A DNA stretch of 64,000 bases from Mycobacterium colombiense. GTDB lineage: Bacteria > Actinomycetota > Actinomycetes > Mycobacteriales > Mycobacteriaceae. The notes beneath the pieces are model-generated. The model saw only the letters and a list, made by a program, of their open reading frames with translations, was not told the origin of the DNA and made no database searches. Positions within the stretch are counted from its first letter, which is position 1. Every line of letters begins with the position of its first letter. Positions 9,274 to 19,660 of the stretch are shown piece by piece. Position numbers and translations under genes: made by a program. The stretch spans positions 146,321 through 210,320 of the forward strand of contig NZ_QMEU01000001.1 in the NCBI RefSeq assembly GCF_003284975.1. The letters are read 5' to 3'.

Positions 9274-10436
9274 CCACATCCATTACCGCGGGGACCCTAC
9301 CCAAGGAATACCAGGACCTGCGGGACACGGTCGCCGAGTTCGCGCGCACCGTCGTCGCGCCGGTATCGGCCAAACACGATGAGGAACACAGCTTCCCGTA
9401 CGAGGTCGTCGCCAAGATGGGGGAGATGGGCCTGTTCGGGTTGCCGTTCCCCGAGGAATACGGCGGCATGGGCGGCGACTACTTCGCGCTGTCGCTGGCG
9501 CTCGAGGAGCTCGGCAAGGTCGACCAGTCGGTGGCGATCACCCTGGAGGCCGGCGCCAGCCTGGGCGCGATGCCCATTTACCGGTTCGGCACCGAAGAGC
9601 AGAAGCAGAAGTGGCTGCCGGACCTGACCGCCGGCCGGGCGCTGGCCGGCTTCGGGCTCACCGAACCCGGGGCGGGCTCGGACGCGGGAGGCACCCGCAC
9701 GACCGCCCGGCTCGACAACGGCGAGTGGGTGATCAACGGCAGCAAGCAATTCATCACCAACTCCGGCACCGACATCACCTCACTGGTCACCGTCACCGCC
9801 GTCACCGGAACCAACGCGAACGGCAAAAAAGAGATCTCGTCGATCATCGTGCCCAGCGGCACACCCGGATTCACCGTCGAACCGGTGTACAGCAAGGTCG
9901 GCTGGAACGCGTCGGACACCCACCCGTTGAGCTTCGACGACGCCCGCGTCCCGCAGGAGAACCTGTTGGGTGTGCGCGGCACCGGCTACGCCGGTTTCCT
10001 GTCGATCCTGGACGAGGGCCGCATCGCGATCGCCGCGCTGGCGACCGGGGCGGCGCAGGGGTGCGTGGACGAAAGCGTCAAGTACGCCAAGGAACGGCAG
10101 GCCTTCGGCCAGCCGATCGGCGCCTACCAGGCGATCAGCTTCAAGATCGCCCGGATGGAGGCGCGCGCCCACGTGGCCCGCACGGCCTACTATGATGCGG
10201 CGGCAAAGATGTTGGCGGGCAAGTCTTTTAAGAAGGAGGCGGCAATCGCGAAGATGATCGCCTCGGAAGCCGCGATGGACAACGCCCGCGACGCCACGCA
10301 GATTCACGGCGGCTACGGTTTCATGAACGAATATCCGGTCGCCCGCCACTACCGCGACAGCAAGATCCTCGAAATCGGTGAAGGGACTACCGAAGTGCAG
10401 CTGATGCTCATCGCACGATCGCTGGGACTGTCATGA
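9270..10436 (+). CDS. fadE19: Acyl-CoA dehydrogenase FadE19
   Basis: FAD-dependent acyl-CoA dehydrogenase of 388 residues, expected to oxidise a branched short-chain acyl-CoA made by the Bkd complex. Signature motifs are [15 protein letters not shown] at about residue 127, [18 protein letters not shown] near 270, and the C-terminal [20 protein letters not shown] and [10 protein letters not shown] containing the usual catalytic Glu position. The ATG overlaps the accA1 stop and its own stop overlaps the next start, so it is translated as part of the operon. Exact substrate (isovaleryl, isobutyryl or 2-methylbutyryl-CoA) cannot be read from sequence. Confidence 0.93.
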   Translation: MTTSITAGTLPKEYQDLRDTVAEFARTVVAPVSAKHDEEHSFPYEVVAKMGEMGLFGLPFPEEYGGMGGDYFALSLALEELGKVDQSVAITLEAGASLGAMPIYRFGTEEQKQKWLPDLTAGRALAGFGLTEPGAGSDAGGTRTTARLDNGEWVINGSKQFITNSGTDITSLVTVTAVTGTNANGKKEISSIIVPSGTPGFTVEPVYSKVGWNASDTHPLSFDDARVPQENLLGVRGTGYAGFLSILDEGRIAIAALATGAAQGCVDESVKYAKERQAFGQPIGAYQAISFKIARMEARAHVARTAYYDAAAKMLAGKSFKKEAAIAKMIASEAAMDNARDATQIHGGYGFMNEYPVARHYRDSKILEIGEGTTEVQLMLIARSLGLS

Positions 10437-10933
10437 GCGAACCGGCCAAATCGGTTGTCCAGCGGGGCTTGTGGTTTGAAGAGTTCGAGATCGGCACCAG
10501 CTACCTGCATCGGCCCGGCCGCACGATCACCGAGGCCGACAACGTCTTGTTCACCACGCTCACCATGAACACCCAGTCGCTGCACCTGGACGCGGCCTGG
10601 GCGGCCGAGCAGCCGGGCTTTCGCGGCGAGCGGCTGGTGAATTCCATGTTCACCCTGTCCACCCTGGTGGGCCTGTCGGTGTCGCAGCTGACGCTCGGCA
10701 CCATCGTGGCCAACCTCGGCTTCTCCGAGGTGTCGTTCCCCAAGCCCGTCTTCCACGGCGACACCCTCTACGCGGAAACCGTCTGCACGGCCAAGCGGGA
10801 ATCCAAGAGCCGGCCCGGCGAAGGCATCGTCACCCTCGAGCACACCGGACGCAACCAGGACGGCGACGTCGTCGCGCGGGCGGTGCGCACCACGCTGGTG
10901 CAGAAGCGCCCTGCCGGCCAGGAGGTCAAGTGA
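10433..10933 (+). CDS. MaoC-like hydratase (Rv2499c-like)
   Basis: Hot-dog-fold MaoC-type enoyl-CoA hydratase of 166 residues. Visible: [23 protein letters not shown] near residue 25, matching the hydratase-2 Asp/His region, and [14 protein letters not shown] in the second half. The M. tuberculosis orthologue lies beside the citE-like lyase and has been linked to itaconyl-CoA/methylglutaconyl-CoA hydration. It overlaps fadE19 by four bases and citE by four bases, so it is firmly in the operon. The hydratase role is inferred from family and context. Confidence 0.87.
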   Translation: MSEPAKSVVQRGLWFEEFEIGTSYLHRPGRTITEADNVLFTTLTMNTQSLHLDAAWAAEQPGFRGERLVNSMFTLSTLVGLSVSQLTLGTIVANLGFSEVSFPKPVFHGDTLYAETVCTAKRESKSRPGEGIVTLEHTGRNQDGDVVARAVRTTLVQKRPAGQEVK

Positions 10934-11751
10934 ACCTGCACGCCGCCGGCCCCGGATGGTTGTTCTGCCCGGCCGACCGTCCCGAGCGTTTCGCCAAGGC
11001 CGCCGCTGCCGCCGACGTGGTGATCCTCGACCTCGAGGACGGCGTGGCCGAAGCGGATAAACCCGCGGCGCGCAAGGCGCTGCAGGAGACGCCGCTGGAC
11101 CCCGAGCGCACCGTCGTGCGGGTCAACGCCGCCGACACCGCGGAATACCCGCTGGACCTCGAAGCCCTGGCCGGCACCGCCTACACCACGGTAATGCTGT
11201 CCAAGACGGAGTCGGCCGCGCAGGTGACGGCGCTGGCGCCCCGCGATGTGATCGCGCTGCTGGAGACGCCGCGCGGTGCGGTGTTCGCCACCGAGATCGC
11301 GGCGGCACCGGGCACCGTCGCGCTGATGTGGGGCGCCGAGGATCTGGTCGCCACGCTCGGCGGTAGCTCCAGCCGTAAGGCCGACGGCACCTACCGCGAC
11401 GTCGCGCATCACGTGCGGTCGACGGCCCTGCTCACGGCGTCCACCTTCGGTCGGGTCGCGCTCGACGCCGTGCACCTCGACATTCGTGACCTCGATGGCC
11501 TGCGGGCCGAGGCCGAGGACGCCGTCGCGCTGGGTTTCGCCGGGACGGTGTGCATTCACCCGAGCCAGATTCCGGTGGTGCGCGGGGCGTACCGCCCCAG
11601 CGAGGAGCGGCTGGACTGGGCGCGGCGGGTGCTGACGGCGGCGCGGTCCGAACGCGGCGTCTTCGCGTTCGAGGGACAGATGGTCGACTCTCCGGTGCTC
11701 AAGCATGCGCACATGACGTTGCGCAGGGCGGGCGAGTCCGTCCCCGACTGA
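10930..11751 (+). CDS. citE: CitE-like beta-hydroxyacyl-CoA lyase (Rv2498c-like)
   Basis: HpcH/HpaI/CitE-family Mg-dependent lyase of 273 residues. The M. tuberculosis orthologue cleaves beta-hydroxyacyl-CoAs such as HMG-CoA and citramalyl-CoA, so the enzyme would end leucine catabolism and support itaconate breakdown. Motifs: [28 protein letters not shown] at the N-terminus, the metal-ligand Glu in [10 protein letters not shown], and [12 protein letters not shown] with the metal-ligand Asp. No partner citF/citD is nearby, as expected for stand-alone lyases rather than citrate lyase. GTG start, four-base overlap with the MaoC gene. Last gene before a 225-bp gap. Confidence 0.9.
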   Translation: MNLHAAGPGWLFCPADRPERFAKAAAAADVVILDLEDGVAEADKPAARKALQETPLDPERTVVRVNAADTAEYPLDLEALAGTAYTTVMLSKTESAAQVTALAPRDVIALLETPRGAVFATEIAAAPGTVALMWGAEDLVATLGGSSSRKADGTYRDVAHHVRSTALLTASTFGRVALDAVHLDIRDLDGLRAEAEDAVALGFAGTVCIHPSQIPVVRGAYRPSEERLDWARRVLTAARSERGVFAFEGQMVDSPVLKHAHMTLRRAGESVPD

Positions 11752-11976
11752 CGGCTCCGCGAACGCGTCGGCGTGGCGCGACACGTTGTGCCGTCGTCGC
11801 AATCAACGCGTTCTCTTCTCGTTCGAGCGCATAATGGTGGGTACGTCAGTGTCGCGGCGAGCGAAGCCTTTCGTGTAGCTGGCGATCGACTCCCGCTCGC
11901 GGTGGACCCCGGCTGACCGTTTGCCGGGACCCGCCGTGGCTCACCGGGCCACGCGGCACCCGGCGAGGGAGGCGGT

Positions 11977-13068
11977 GTGGCGCAAATGTCTTCGGTGCCG
12001 ATGACTGTCGAGCTGGAACCGGTGCAACTCGTCGCTCCCGATGGCACACCGACGCCCGAACACCGCTACAGCCGTGAGCTTCCCGTGGAGACGCTGAGCT
12101 GGCTCTACGAGATGATGGTGGTCACCCGCGAGCTGGACGGCGAATTCGTCAACCTCAAGCGGCAGGGGGAGCTGGGGCTGTTCGCGTCCTGCCGTGGTCA
12201 GGAAGCCGCTCAGGTTGGCGCCACGGCGTGCCTGCGCAAGACGGATTGGTTGTTCCCCCAATATCGGGAGCTCGGCGCGTTTTTGGTGCGCGGCATCCCG
12301 CCGGGGCATGTCGGCGCGGCGTGGCGCGGAACGTGGCACGGCGGCATCGAGTTCACCAAGAAATGCTGTGCCCCCCTGTCGATTCCGATCGGCACCCAGA
12401 CCCTGCATGCCGTGGGCGCGGCCATGGCCGCCCAACGCCTCGGTGAGGATTCGGTGACGGTGGCCTTCCTCGGCGACGGCGCCACCAGCGTGGGAGACGT
12501 GCACGAGGCGTTGAACTTCGCGGCGGTGTTCGCCACGCCCTGCCTGTTCTTCGTGCAGAACAATCAGTGGGCGATCTCGATGCCGATATCCCGGCAGACC
12601 GCGGCACCCTCGCTGGCGCACAAGGCGATTGGTTACGGGATGCCCGGAATCCGGGTGGACGGCAACGACGTTTTGGCCTGCTACGCGGTGACCGCCGAGG
12701 CCGCCGCCCGAGCCCGGGCCGGCGGTGGGCCGACGTTGATCGAGGCGGTCACCTACCGCCTGGCCCCGCACACCACATCCGACGATCCGAGTCGATACCG
12801 GACGCAAGAGGAAGTGGATCGCTGGGCGGCGCTGGAACCGATCGCGCGGTACCGCAGCTACCTGCAGGGCCAGGGCCTGTGGTCGAACCGGTTGGGGGAA
12901 CGCGTCGCGGCGCGCGCCAAGCGGATGCGGACCGAATTGCGCGACGCGGTAGTCGACGCGCCCGACTTCGACATCGACGAGGTGTTCACCTCGGTGTACG
13001 CCGAGATCACACCGGGGCTAGAGGCACAGCGCCAGCAGCTGCGGGCCGAACTCGACCGAAGCGATTGA
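11977..13068 (+). CDS. bkdA: Branched-chain keto-acid dehydrogenase E1 alpha subunit
   Basis: Thiamine diphosphate-dependent E1 alpha subunit of 363 residues (annotated pdhA in older M. tuberculosis lists, shown to be BCKADH). The TPP/Mg motif GDGATSVGDVHEALNFAAVFATPCLFFVQNNQ is visible at about residues 166-197. Further, ASCRGQEAAQVG and TYRLAPHTTSDDPSRYR are typical E1 alpha segments. The GTG at 11977 has GAGGGAGG five bases upstream. It follows a 225-bp gap after citE, so it may have its own promoter (CATAAT at 11829-11834 is a possible -10), with readthrough from the acc genes also possible. Confidence 0.92.
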   Translation: MAQMSSVPMTVELEPVQLVAPDGTPTPEHRYSRELPVETLSWLYEMMVVTRELDGEFVNLKRQGELGLFASCRGQEAAQVGATACLRKTDWLFPQYRELGAFLVRGIPPGHVGAAWRGTWHGGIEFTKKCCAPLSIPIGTQTLHAVGAAMAAQRLGEDSVTVAFLGDGATSVGDVHEALNFAAVFATPCLFFVQNNQWAISMPISRQTAAPSLAHKAIGYGMPGIRVDGNDVLACYAVTAEAAARARAGGGPTLIEAVTYRLAPHTTSDDPSRYRTQEEVDRWAALEPIARYRSYLQGQGLWSNRLGERVAARAKRMRTELRDAVVDAPDFDIDEVFTSVYAEITPGLEAQRQQLRAELDRSD

Positions 13069-13077
13069 GAGGCATCC

Positions 13078-14133
13078 ATGACTCAGCTCGCTGATCGCCC
13101 GGCCGGCCACGACGAGACGCTCACCGCGGCAGTAGAAAACGTCGTGCTGGGCGCGCAGTCGCTGACTATGGTGCAGGCGCTAAACCGCGCCCTGCACGAC
13201 GCCATGGCCGCCGACGATCGGGTGCTGGTGTTCGGCGAAGACGTCTCGGTCGAGGGCGGGGTGTTTCGGGTCACCGAGGGGCTGGCCGCGGCGTTCGGTG
13301 AAGTCCGCTGCTTCGACACGCCCCTCGCCGAGTCGGCCATCATCGGGATCGCGGTGGGGCTGGCGTTGCGCGGCTTCGTGCCGGTACCCGAGATCCAGTT
13401 CGACGGGTTCTCCTACCCGGCCTTCGATCAGGTGGTCAGCCACCTCGCGAAGTACCGCACCCGCACCCGCGGCGAAATCAACATGCCGGTGACGGTGCGC
13501 ATCCCGTCGTTCGGGGGAATCGGTGCCGCCGAACATCATTCGGACTCGACCGAGTCGTATTGGGCCCATACCGCCGGCTTGAAAGTGGTGGTACCTTCCA
13601 GCCCCGCCGACGCCTATTGGCTACTGCGGCACGCGATCGTCTGCCCGGACCCGGTCATGTACTTGGAGCCCAAGCGCCGCTACCAGGGTCGCGGCCTGGT
13701 TGACGTCACCCGGCCCGAACCACCGATCGGACGCGCGATGGTGCGCCGGCCGGGCACCGACGTAACCGTCGTGACGTACGGCAGCCTGGTCGGCACGGCC
13801 GTCGGAGCCGCCGAACAGGCTCAGCGCCAACGCGGTTGGAGCCTGGATGTCATCGATCTGCGCTCGCTGGTGCCGCTGGACTTCGATACTGTCGCCGCGT
13901 CGATTCACCGGACCGGACGCTGCGTGGTGATGCACGAGGGCCCGCGAAGCCTGGGGTACGGGGCCGGCCTGGCGGCCCGAATCCAGGAGGAGTTGTTCTA
14001 CGAGCTGGAGGCCCCGGTGCTGCGCGCGTGCGGGTTTGACACCCCGTACCCGCCGGCGCGGCTGGAGAAGTGGTGGTTGCCCGGACCCGACCGGCTGCTC
14101 GATTGCGTCGAGCGTATGCTGGGGCAGCCATGA
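13078..14133 (+). CDS. bkdB: Branched-chain keto-acid dehydrogenase E1 beta subunit
   Basis: E1 beta subunit of 351 residues that pairs with BkdA to form the alpha2beta2 decarboxylase. Typical segments: [55 protein letters not shown] and the C-terminal transketolase domain ([41 protein letters not shown]). It starts ten bases after bkdA and overlaps bkdC by four bases (ATGA), so the three are one operon. Confidence 0.93.
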   Translation: MTQLADRPAGHDETLTAAVENVVLGAQSLTMVQALNRALHDAMAADDRVLVFGEDVSVEGGVFRVTEGLAAAFGEVRCFDTPLAESAIIGIAVGLALRGFVPVPEIQFDGFSYPAFDQVVSHLAKYRTRTRGEINMPVTVRIPSFGGIGAAEHHSDSTESYWAHTAGLKVVVPSSPADAYWLLRHAIVCPDPVMYLEPKRRYQGRGLVDVTRPEPPIGRAMVRRPGTDVTVVTYGSLVGTAVGAAEQAQRQRGWSLDVIDLRSLVPLDFDTVAASIHRTGRCVVMHEGPRSLGYGAGLAARIQEELFYELEAPVLRACGFDTPYPPARLEKWWLPGPDRLLDCVERMLGQP

Positions 14134-15299
14134 ACGACGAGCGGGTCAAGTCGTTTCGGGTCCCCGACCTCGGGGAGGGGCTAGAAGAAACCACCGTGGC
14201 GCAGTGGCATGTGGTGGTGGGCGAGGACGTCGACCTCAACCAGGTGCTGTGCACGGTGGAGACGGCCAAGGCCGAAGTGGAGATCCCCAGCCCGTACGCG
14301 GGTCGCGTCGTCGAAAGGAACGGCGCCGAAGGCGATGTGCTCAACGTCGGGGCGGTGCTGGTGCGGATCGACACAGCGCCGCTGCGCGGTGAGTCGCCGG
14401 CCAGCGAGACGGCGCCACCGACGTTGGTCGGTTATGGCGCCGACTCCGGCATCGACATCAGCCGGCGCACCACCCGTCCGCTGGCCGCGCCTGCAGTGCG
14501 CAAGCTGGCCAAAGAGCTGATGGTGGATCTCAACTCGGTGCAGGGTGGCGCGGGCGCCATCATCACCCGGGAGGATGTGCTGGCGGCGGCCGGCGGGAAC
14601 GGCCATGGCGCCCATGTGCGGCCCGTCCAGGGTGTGCAGGCCCGGATGGCGGAGAAAATGACGCTGTCGCACAAGGAGATTCCACCGGCGAAGGTCGGTG
14701 TCGAGGTCGACTGCGCCGAGCTGCTGCGGCTGTCCGACCGGTTCCGCGCGGAGCAGGAGACCATCACACCCTTCGTCCTCACGTTGCGCTTGCTGGTCAT
14801 CGCGTTGCGGCACAATGAGATGTTGAATGCGACCTGGGTGGGCTCGGCGCAGGGACCGCGGGTGCGCGTCGAGCACCGTGTGCACCTGGGGATCGCCGCG
14901 GCCACCCAGCGTGGGTTACTGGTCCCGGTGATCGCCGATGCCCACGCGATGACGACCCGTGAACTGGCAAGCAGGGCGGCCCAATTGATTGCCGGCGCGC
15001 GTGCCGGCAGCCTGGGGCCGGGGGAGCTACGCGGCTCGACGTTCACCGTGACGAACTTCGGGGCGCTGGGCGTGGACGACGGGGTGCCGGTGATCAACCA
15101 TCCCGAAGCCGCCATCCTCGGCATCGGAGCGATCAAGCCCCGGCCCGTCGTCCGGGGTGGCGAGATCGTGGCGCGCCCGACGACGTCGTTGACATGTGTG
15201 TTCGACCATCGCATCGCCGACGGCGCGCAAGCCGCCCAATTCGTCTGCGAGCTAAGAGATCTCATCGAGGCACCGGAAACCGCGTTGCTCGACCTGTGA
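14130..15299 (+). CDS. bkdC: Branched-chain keto-acid dehydrogenase E2 (lipoyl acyltransferase)
   Basis: Dihydrolipoamide acyltransferase core of 389 residues. Order: one lipoyl domain (about 5-80) with the lipoylated lysine in [14 protein letters not shown]; linker; peripheral subunit-binding domain ([22 protein letters not shown], about 112-145); and catalytic domain from about residue 170 ending with DHRIADGAQ, which holds the HRxxDG catalytic pair. A single lipoyl domain distinguishes it from pyruvate-type DlaT with two. The E3 subunit (lpd) is not in the window. Its stop is only 9 bp from the convergent small secreted gene. Confidence 0.93.
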   Translation: MNDERVKSFRVPDLGEGLEETTVAQWHVVVGEDVDLNQVLCTVETAKAEVEIPSPYAGRVVERNGAEGDVLNVGAVLVRIDTAPLRGESPASETAPPTLVGYGADSGIDISRRTTRPLAAPAVRKLAKELMVDLNSVQGGAGAIITREDVLAAAGGNGHGAHVRPVQGVQARMAEKMTLSHKEIPPAKVGVEVDCAELLRLSDRFRAEQETITPFVLTLRLLVIALRHNEMLNATWVGSAQGPRVRVEHRVHLGIAAATQRGLLVPVIADAHAMTTRELASRAAQLIAGARAGSLGPGELRGSTFTVTNFGALGVDDGVPVINHPEAAILGIGAIKPRPVVRGGEIVARPTTSLTCVFDHRIADGAQAAQFVCELRDLIEAPETALLDL

Positions 15300-15307
15300 G
15301 CGCCGGG

Positions 15308-15598
15308 TCAGGAGTGCGGCGGTACCGGGCACCAGAACAGGCCGCAGTTGAAGTTCGGCTGATGAAACGGCGGCGGGGGCGGGTACGGCGGGGGGTTGTC
15401 GGTGTCCCAACATTGGTTCCAGTACTTGTTTTCGCCCCACGCCGGGTTCCACGGCTGGTTCGGGCACCAATGCACTTGCGGGGCCGGCGCCGGCCGGGCC
15501 TGCGCGGTTCCCACGGTCAGCGCGAGTCCCGCCGTGGCGAGCCCGCTGGCCAGCAGGGCCCCGGCGGCAAGCCGGGTGAGGGTGTGGTGAAGGTGCAC
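15308..15598 (-). CDS. Small secreted Trp/Cys/Pro-rich protein
   Basis: Predicted exported protein of 96 residues. The GTG at 15598 is chosen because AAAGGAA lies just upstream and it opens a clean signal peptide (hydrophobic LAAGALLASGLATAGLALTV, cleavage likely after AQA). The mature part begins RPAPAPQVHWCPNQPWNPAW and contains Cys residues, many Trp and a proline run (PPPYPPPPP). Its core WCPx3WxPxWGxNx2WNxCxD recurs in the protein at 51317-51628, so the two are paralogues. No known catalytic motif; function unknown. Confidence 0.75.
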   Translation of the reverse strand: MHLHHTLTRLAAGALLASGLATAGLALTVGTAQARPAPAPQVHWCPNQPWNPAWGENKYWNQCWDTDNPPPYPPPPPFHQPNFNCGLFWCPVPPHS

Positions 15599-15701
15599 GC
15601 TGCATTCCTTTGCTCGGGCGCCATGTCGGTTGGCGTCGTCGCAGCAAGTGCACCCGTGCCGCCGCGCTACCGATCCCAACCTGCGCGCGTGCGGGGGAGG
15701 C

Positions 15702-16472
15702 CTACCGCCGTTGCGCGGCGGCCAATCGTTGTGCGAATTCCGGTGATTGGATGGAATAGGACTGCGGGCCGAGCTCGGCGCGCATGGCGAGCTGGTGCTG
15801 CTCGTTGTCCAGCGATCCCGGGCTGACGGTGGCGCGCATGGTGGCCTTGGTCGCCAGCACCACGTCGCGCGGTGCCGCCGCCGGGCCGGCGGCCAGCTCC
15901 AGCGCTGCGGCGACCGGATCATCGGCGACGCTCAGCGCCACGCCGTGCCGTACGGCGGCGTCGGCGTCGAAGCGCATGCCGAACAGCAGCGCCGCCCGCG
16001 CCACCTGCGGGCCGACAGCTCGCTGGAACATCCATGTCGCGCCCCCGCCCGGGTGTAGCCCGAGCTTCTGGAACCGCGCGTCGAACACGGCGGCGGGTCC
16101 GGCGATGCGCACGTCGGCGGCCAGGGCCAGATTGAGACCCGCGCCCACCGCGGCGCCGTTGACGGCGGCAATGGTGGGCAGCCGGCAACCGCCGACGGCC
16201 ATGAAGCCGTCGTAAAGCTGCTGCAGGCCCGCCTCGGCCGCGCCGCCGCCCGCGGCACCCAGGGCGCTCAGATCCGCGCCCGCGCAGAACGCCTTGCCGG
16301 CCCCGGTGACCACCACGGCATGCACCTCGGGATCGGCTTCGGCCCGCTCGACCGCCTCCCGCAGCAGGCCCGACGACTCGGCGGTGATCGCGTTGCGCCG
16401 ATCGGGATCGTTCACGGTGATGACCGCGACGCGGTTGGTGACGTTGAACAGGATCGGTTCGGACTGGGCCAT
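15702..16472 (-). CDS. echA14: Enoyl-CoA hydratase/isomerase family protein EchA14
   Basis: Crotonase-fold protein of 256 residues, same length as M. tuberculosis EchA14 (Rv2486). Visible: oxyanion-hole segments [15 protein letters not shown] at about residue 57-71 and [24 protein letters not shown] near 105. The ATG at 16472 ([11 protein letters not shown]) is preceded by GGAGG. The two Glu residues of classical hydratases are not evident at their usual places: the second region reads [14 protein letters not shown]. It may therefore act as an isomerase or on an unusual substrate. Next upstream on this strand is the accessory island. Confidence 0.87.
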   Translation of the reverse strand: MAQSEPILFNVTNRVAVITVNDPDRRNAITAESSGLLREAVERAEADPEVHAVVVTGAGKAFCAGADLSALGAAGGGAAEAGLQQLYDGFMAVGGCRLPTIAAVNGAAVGAGLNLALAADVRIAGPAAVFDARFQKLGLHPGGGATWMFQRAVGPQVARAALLFGMRFDADAAVRHGVALSVADDPVAAALELAAGPAAAPRDVVLATKATMRATVSPGSLDNEQHQLAMRAELGPQSYSIQSPEFAQRLAAAQRR

Positions 16473-16878
16473 CGGGCACCTCCGGCTTCGGCTCTTGGTG
16501 GCGGATCCGCCTGGGCACACCGGTTAACGGCGGCAGCGTCTTGGGCGAGGTAAGACTACTTCGCGCCCCGCGCCCCGAATCGGCCGGTAGGAGCGTGAAT
16601 ATCGAGAACCGTTAGGAAAGGGCGGGCATTCCCATTAGCGTCCGGCGCAAGTCGCTTGGGGCGCCGCCACGCAACGGCGTAAACCTTTGCGGGGCCGGCA
16701 GCGGATATCGGGATCTACAAGCAATGCTGTGTTTATCAAAACGTTATCTGCCGCTTTTCGCCGGCCGGTCGAACGCCCGGGTCGACCTGGTGAAACAAAG
16801 GGCGGGCGCCGGCTCACGGGCCGGATGTCAGAGCTGGGCGCCGCGCTTACCGCGGCCGCGGACGTTGCTCGCGCCGCG
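16473..16878. other. Gene-free stretch at the island border
   Basis: About 400 bp between echA14 and the next plausible gene. It contains the echA14 promoter region and two copies of AAAGGGCGGGC (around 16616 and 16796). No open frame here has a convincing start or recognisable product. Confidence 0.5.
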
Positions 16879-17391
16879 TTACAGCTCGGGTTTCGCTAAC
16901 TTCTTCGCCAGCTCATCGAGTTCGGCCTGGCGCTCCCGCACCGCACACCCGCGCCGCTCTGTGCGCGCTCCGCGCATAGCGGCCACCGGCAGCGCATCAC
17001 TACGCATCTTGGTGTTGGCGTAATGTATTGCGGCATCAATCATTTCAATGTATCGCTCGGCATCGTGCTCCGCGCACGAACCCTCGATCCGTTGGATTTC
17101 GTCCCAACAGGGATAGGAAGAATACCGGGCATCAAGTTGTTGCTGCGAGACCTGCGTTCCGAAGTAACAGCGCCAGTCGCGGCTTAGCCAACCCCGTGTC
17201 TTGACTTCGACTTTGATTCGATTGCCAACGCCGGCTATGAACCTCGGTTCCCCGACGCGCACTACCGGCTGCCAGTCATTCGACGCCATATTTCGCCAAC
17301 CCCTCGAAGAGAAGACGCTGTAAGTAATGATCTCCCCGTAAGCGCCATCTGCTCGTTTTGACACGCTGTTCCCAGTTCGATTAAAGCGCAA
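16879..17391 (-). CDS. Hypothetical protein, island-specific
   Basis: Unrecognised protein of up to 170 residues. It has unusually many Trp and Tyr (GWLSRDWRCYFGTQVSQQQ, RYSSYPCWDEIQRIEG) and a charged helical C-terminus (ERQAELDELAKKLAKPEL). The base composition is visibly less GC-rich than the flanking core genes. An internal ATG at 17289 (MASNDWQPVV) would give 136 residues and is an equally good start. No signal peptide or membrane helix. Composition and the lack of a recognised counterpart in the syntenic region suggest acquisition; function not assigned. Confidence 0.5.
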   Translation of the reverse strand: MRFNRTGNSVSKRADGAYGEIITYSVFSSRGWRNMASNDWQPVVRVGEPRFIAGVGNRIKVEVKTRGWLSRDWRCYFGTQVSQQQLDARYSSYPCWDEIQRIEGSCAEHDAERYIEMIDAAIHYANTKMRSDALPVAAMRGARTERRGCAVRERQAELDELAKKLAKPEL

Positions 17392-17806
17392 ACTTTTGAC
17401 GGCGACTTCGATTTTGTGGGTCCGCGGAGGCTATGGGAACCCAGCTGATTGCCATTAGCCGCGGTTGCGCGTGCGGGTTCGCGGCCGTCAACGCGATCGC
17501 TAAATGCGCCCGTGACCTGCGCCAGCGCGCTAATTGTGCCATTAGTTTCATCGTGCGTCACGGCGCTCACTTCTGTCCCGGAGGCACCGTCCGGTGACCA
17601 TAACGTGATTCCCGGATCCGATCGCGCATGCGCCATCGCCTTCGGCGATCGCGATCAGTGATCGAGCCCGGCGGCGGGTGACCGGCTGGACTCGCCACGC
17701 ACATTACGCGGCCAAGGATCCGTAGAGGATCCGCCAAGCGCCGGCGCCCAAGCTCACGTCAGCTCGAACGAGCAATCCCCATCGGCATTGACGCAAGGAG
17801 CACCTC
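17392..17806. other. Gene-free stretch
   Basis: About 415 bp upstream of the small membrane protein. Open frames exist on the minus strand but overlap the neighbouring gene and show no domain. Contains several GCGATCGC-like palindromic bits and no clear promoter. Confidence 0.4.
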
Positions 17807-18097
17807 ATGCGGACCGCGAGCTACCGGACCATGCGATACAGGGCGCCGGCTTACCGGGCGTACGCGCGGACGCGCGATCGCCGACTTGGGTACGTGCGGC
17901 TGATGCTGGTCTCCTTCGCGACGGCCGCTCTGATCGGCCTGGGGGTCGGTGTTGCCAGCCTCGATCGACCGCTGGCCGGCCGGGCCTGTCCGGTTCCGAA
18001 CGTCACCACGCATGACGCCGCCGGCCTCACCTGGTTGTGCGACCCGGCGTCGCCCGGGCATCGGGAGGCGGTGTGGCAGTATGCGCCCGCGTCTTAG
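17807..18097 (+). CDS. Small membrane-anchored hypothetical protein
   Basis: A 96-residue protein with a basic, Tyr/Arg-rich N-terminus (MRTASYRTMRYRAPAYRAYARTRDRR), one hydrophobic helix (LMLVSFATAALIGLGVGVASL, about residues 32-52) and a short extracytoplasmic tail with two cysteines (ACPVPNV and WLCDP) that could form a disulfide. GCAAGGAGCACCTC precedes the ATG, a good ribosome-binding site. No family recognised. It lies alone between the hypothetical gene and the cutinase. Confidence 0.6.
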   Translation: MRTASYRTMRYRAPAYRAYARTRDRRLGYVRLMLVSFATAALIGLGVGVASLDRPLAGRACPVPNVTTHDAAGLTWLCDPASPGHREAVWQYAPAS

Positions 18098-18265
18098 CCT
18101 CGATAGCGCAAGGCGCGCAACGGGTTTCGTTGCTAGCGCCCGCCGGTTGGAGATGCGCCTCGGCAAGGACGAACGAGCGCCACCATTAGCGCAGCTCTCG
18201 CGTCCGGCAAGTCGCTCGCGACCGTGCGGCACGCGCAGGTCACCATGGTGGCCAGTTAGGCGACC

Positions 18266-18949
18266 TCAGAGATGTGCGGCCACGAAAGTGGCCGCCTGGC
18301 TTGGCATTCCGGATCCTTGGTAGGACAGATCCGCCGCCGAGAACAACTCGTCGTGGGACGGCAGCGCCAGCGGACCGCCCGGAGTGCACACCGGATCGCC
18401 GGGCGCGCACAAGTCAATGGCCTTCGCCCCATACCACGGGCTGACCACGCTCACCGGCGCCCCCAGATACCTGGCCGACGGATTTCCGAAGAGGGCCAGG
18501 GCGGCAACATGGTCGGCCTCGTCGGCCGTCAATATCTGAGGAATCAAGCCCGCGATCGGTGCCTGGGCGATGGTGATCAGATCTATCACCATCGCGCCCT
18601 GCGAATAGCCTCCGAGCACCAGTTTCGTGTTAGGACAGTTCGCCACCATGGACTGAACGTGGGCGTGCGCGTCGCCGGCGCCCGCTGAGGCTGACTGCGC
18701 GAAATCCTCATCCGCGGGGTAGTTGACGGGATACACCCCGAGCGACCGGCCCCCGACCTGGGAGCGCAGCGAGTCGATGAACGCCTGTCCGACCCCGCCG
18801 ACACCGGGCGGCTCGGCGGTTCCACGGGCGAACGTGACCTCGACGTCGGGGCAGGGTGCGGCGGACGCGGAGACCGGCGGGCACAACGCCGACCAGCAAG
18901 CTGTCAGCACCGTGACGGCCAGTACACGCGCTAATCGGCGTGCGGTCAC
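18266..18949 (-). CDS. Secreted cutinase-family esterase
   Basis: Cutinase/CFP21-like serine esterase of 227 residues, exported by a signal peptide (MTARRLARVLAVTVLTACW, cleavage after ASA). The mature start CPDVEVTFARGTAEPPGVG is the typical cutinase beginning. The nucleophile lies in GGYSQGAMV (about residue 124), the acid/base region is LCAPGDPVCTPGG, and the His is in LPSHDEL near residue 200. Mycobacterial members hydrolyse medium-chain esters or lipids. Which of the several Cut paralogues it equals cannot be decided here. Confidence 0.88.
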   Translation of the reverse strand: MTARRLARVLAVTVLTACWSALCPPVSASAAPCPDVEVTFARGTAEPPGVGGVGQAFIDSLRSQVGGRSLGVYPVNYPADEDFAQSASAGAGDAHAHVQSMVANCPNTKLVLGGYSQGAMVIDLITIAQAPIAGLIPQILTADEADHVAALALFGNPSARYLGAPVSVVSPWYGAKAIDLCAPGDPVCTPGGPLALPSHDELFSAADLSYQGSGMPSQAATFVAAHL

Positions 18950-19231
18950 GCACCAATGCTGACATATCGGGGCCGGGAAGGCACGGTCCGATTAGGGCCC
19001 AGCAACGCGAGACATATGGCCCGGACCGGCGTGCCGGCCGGCAAACTCGCGCGCCCCAGGCAATTCTTGGCCGACGGCTTCCGCGCTCACCGATTGGTTT
19101 ATGGCGCATCGTTTCTCGCGCTGCGAACGATCAGCGGCGATGTCCGCAATCCCCGCGATGATCCGAAAGCGCTCTCGAAACTCCGGGAGTGTGCCGAACG
19201 CCCACCGGACCTGGCCTGAGGTCCGACCGAT

Positions 19232-19375
19232 TTATTTCTCCGCCATTGCCGGCATTGCGCCGTGGCGTCTGCAACCAGCGCAATACTCCTCATCCTGATT
19301 CTGCGTTTCGTGTATTGAATTGCATTCAGGACATTCCTGAATGTATTTATGATTCGGATTCAGGCAAGCAGCCAT
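19232..19375 (-). CDS. Possible zinc-ribbon microprotein
   Basis: A 47-residue open frame from ATG 19375, in an AT-richer patch. It has two Cys pairs, ECPECNSIHE and EEYCAGCRRHG, spaced as in a treble-clef or zinc-ribbon knuckle, plus an earlier CLNPNH. A longer version starts at 19432. No strong ribosome-binding site is visible and there are no homologues I recognise, so this is a candidate only. Confidence 0.3.
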   Translation of the reverse strand: MAACLNPNHKYIQECPECNSIHETQNQDEEYCAGCRRHGAMPAMAEK

Positions 19376-19465
19376 AAGTTGTTGTTTTTGCCTAAATACG
19401 CTTGCTGAACTCTTATTGACCCTAGCCAACATCCTCGATAATTTCCCTGCTCAACGATGCAAATG

Positions 19466-19486
19466 GGCCGACTCTCGTGGTCGGCC
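19466..19486. terminator. Short hairpin between small island genes
   Basis: Exact 7-bp arms GGCCGAC and GTCGGCC around a TCTCGTG loop. No U-tract. It lies between the possible zinc-ribbon gene and the next plus-strand gene. It could be a terminator or an RNA structure. Confidence 0.35.
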
Positions 19487-19660
19487 ATCCGCGTTTGCCA
19501 CTATCAATCACTGTTCCCAGCCGCAGCCGGTTGAAACCCCCGGGGGAGGGCGCAACCTGCACGCACCCGCGGAAATGGAGTAGCCGCCTACTCTAGACGG
19601 CTCGCTTCGCCGCGCCGGAGACTATTAACGTTCTCTTCCCATCTAGCGAAAGGTCCAGCC

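Noticed and set aside
11761..11814. GAACGCG/CGCGTTC inverted repeat before bkdA as an operator
   Set aside because: The arms are far apart (40 bp) and GC-rich; likely by chance, no second copy seen.
17262..17636. Minus-strand open frame of 124 codons
   Set aside because: It overlaps the hypothetical gene at 16879-17391 by 130 bp, shows no domain and no ribosome-binding site.
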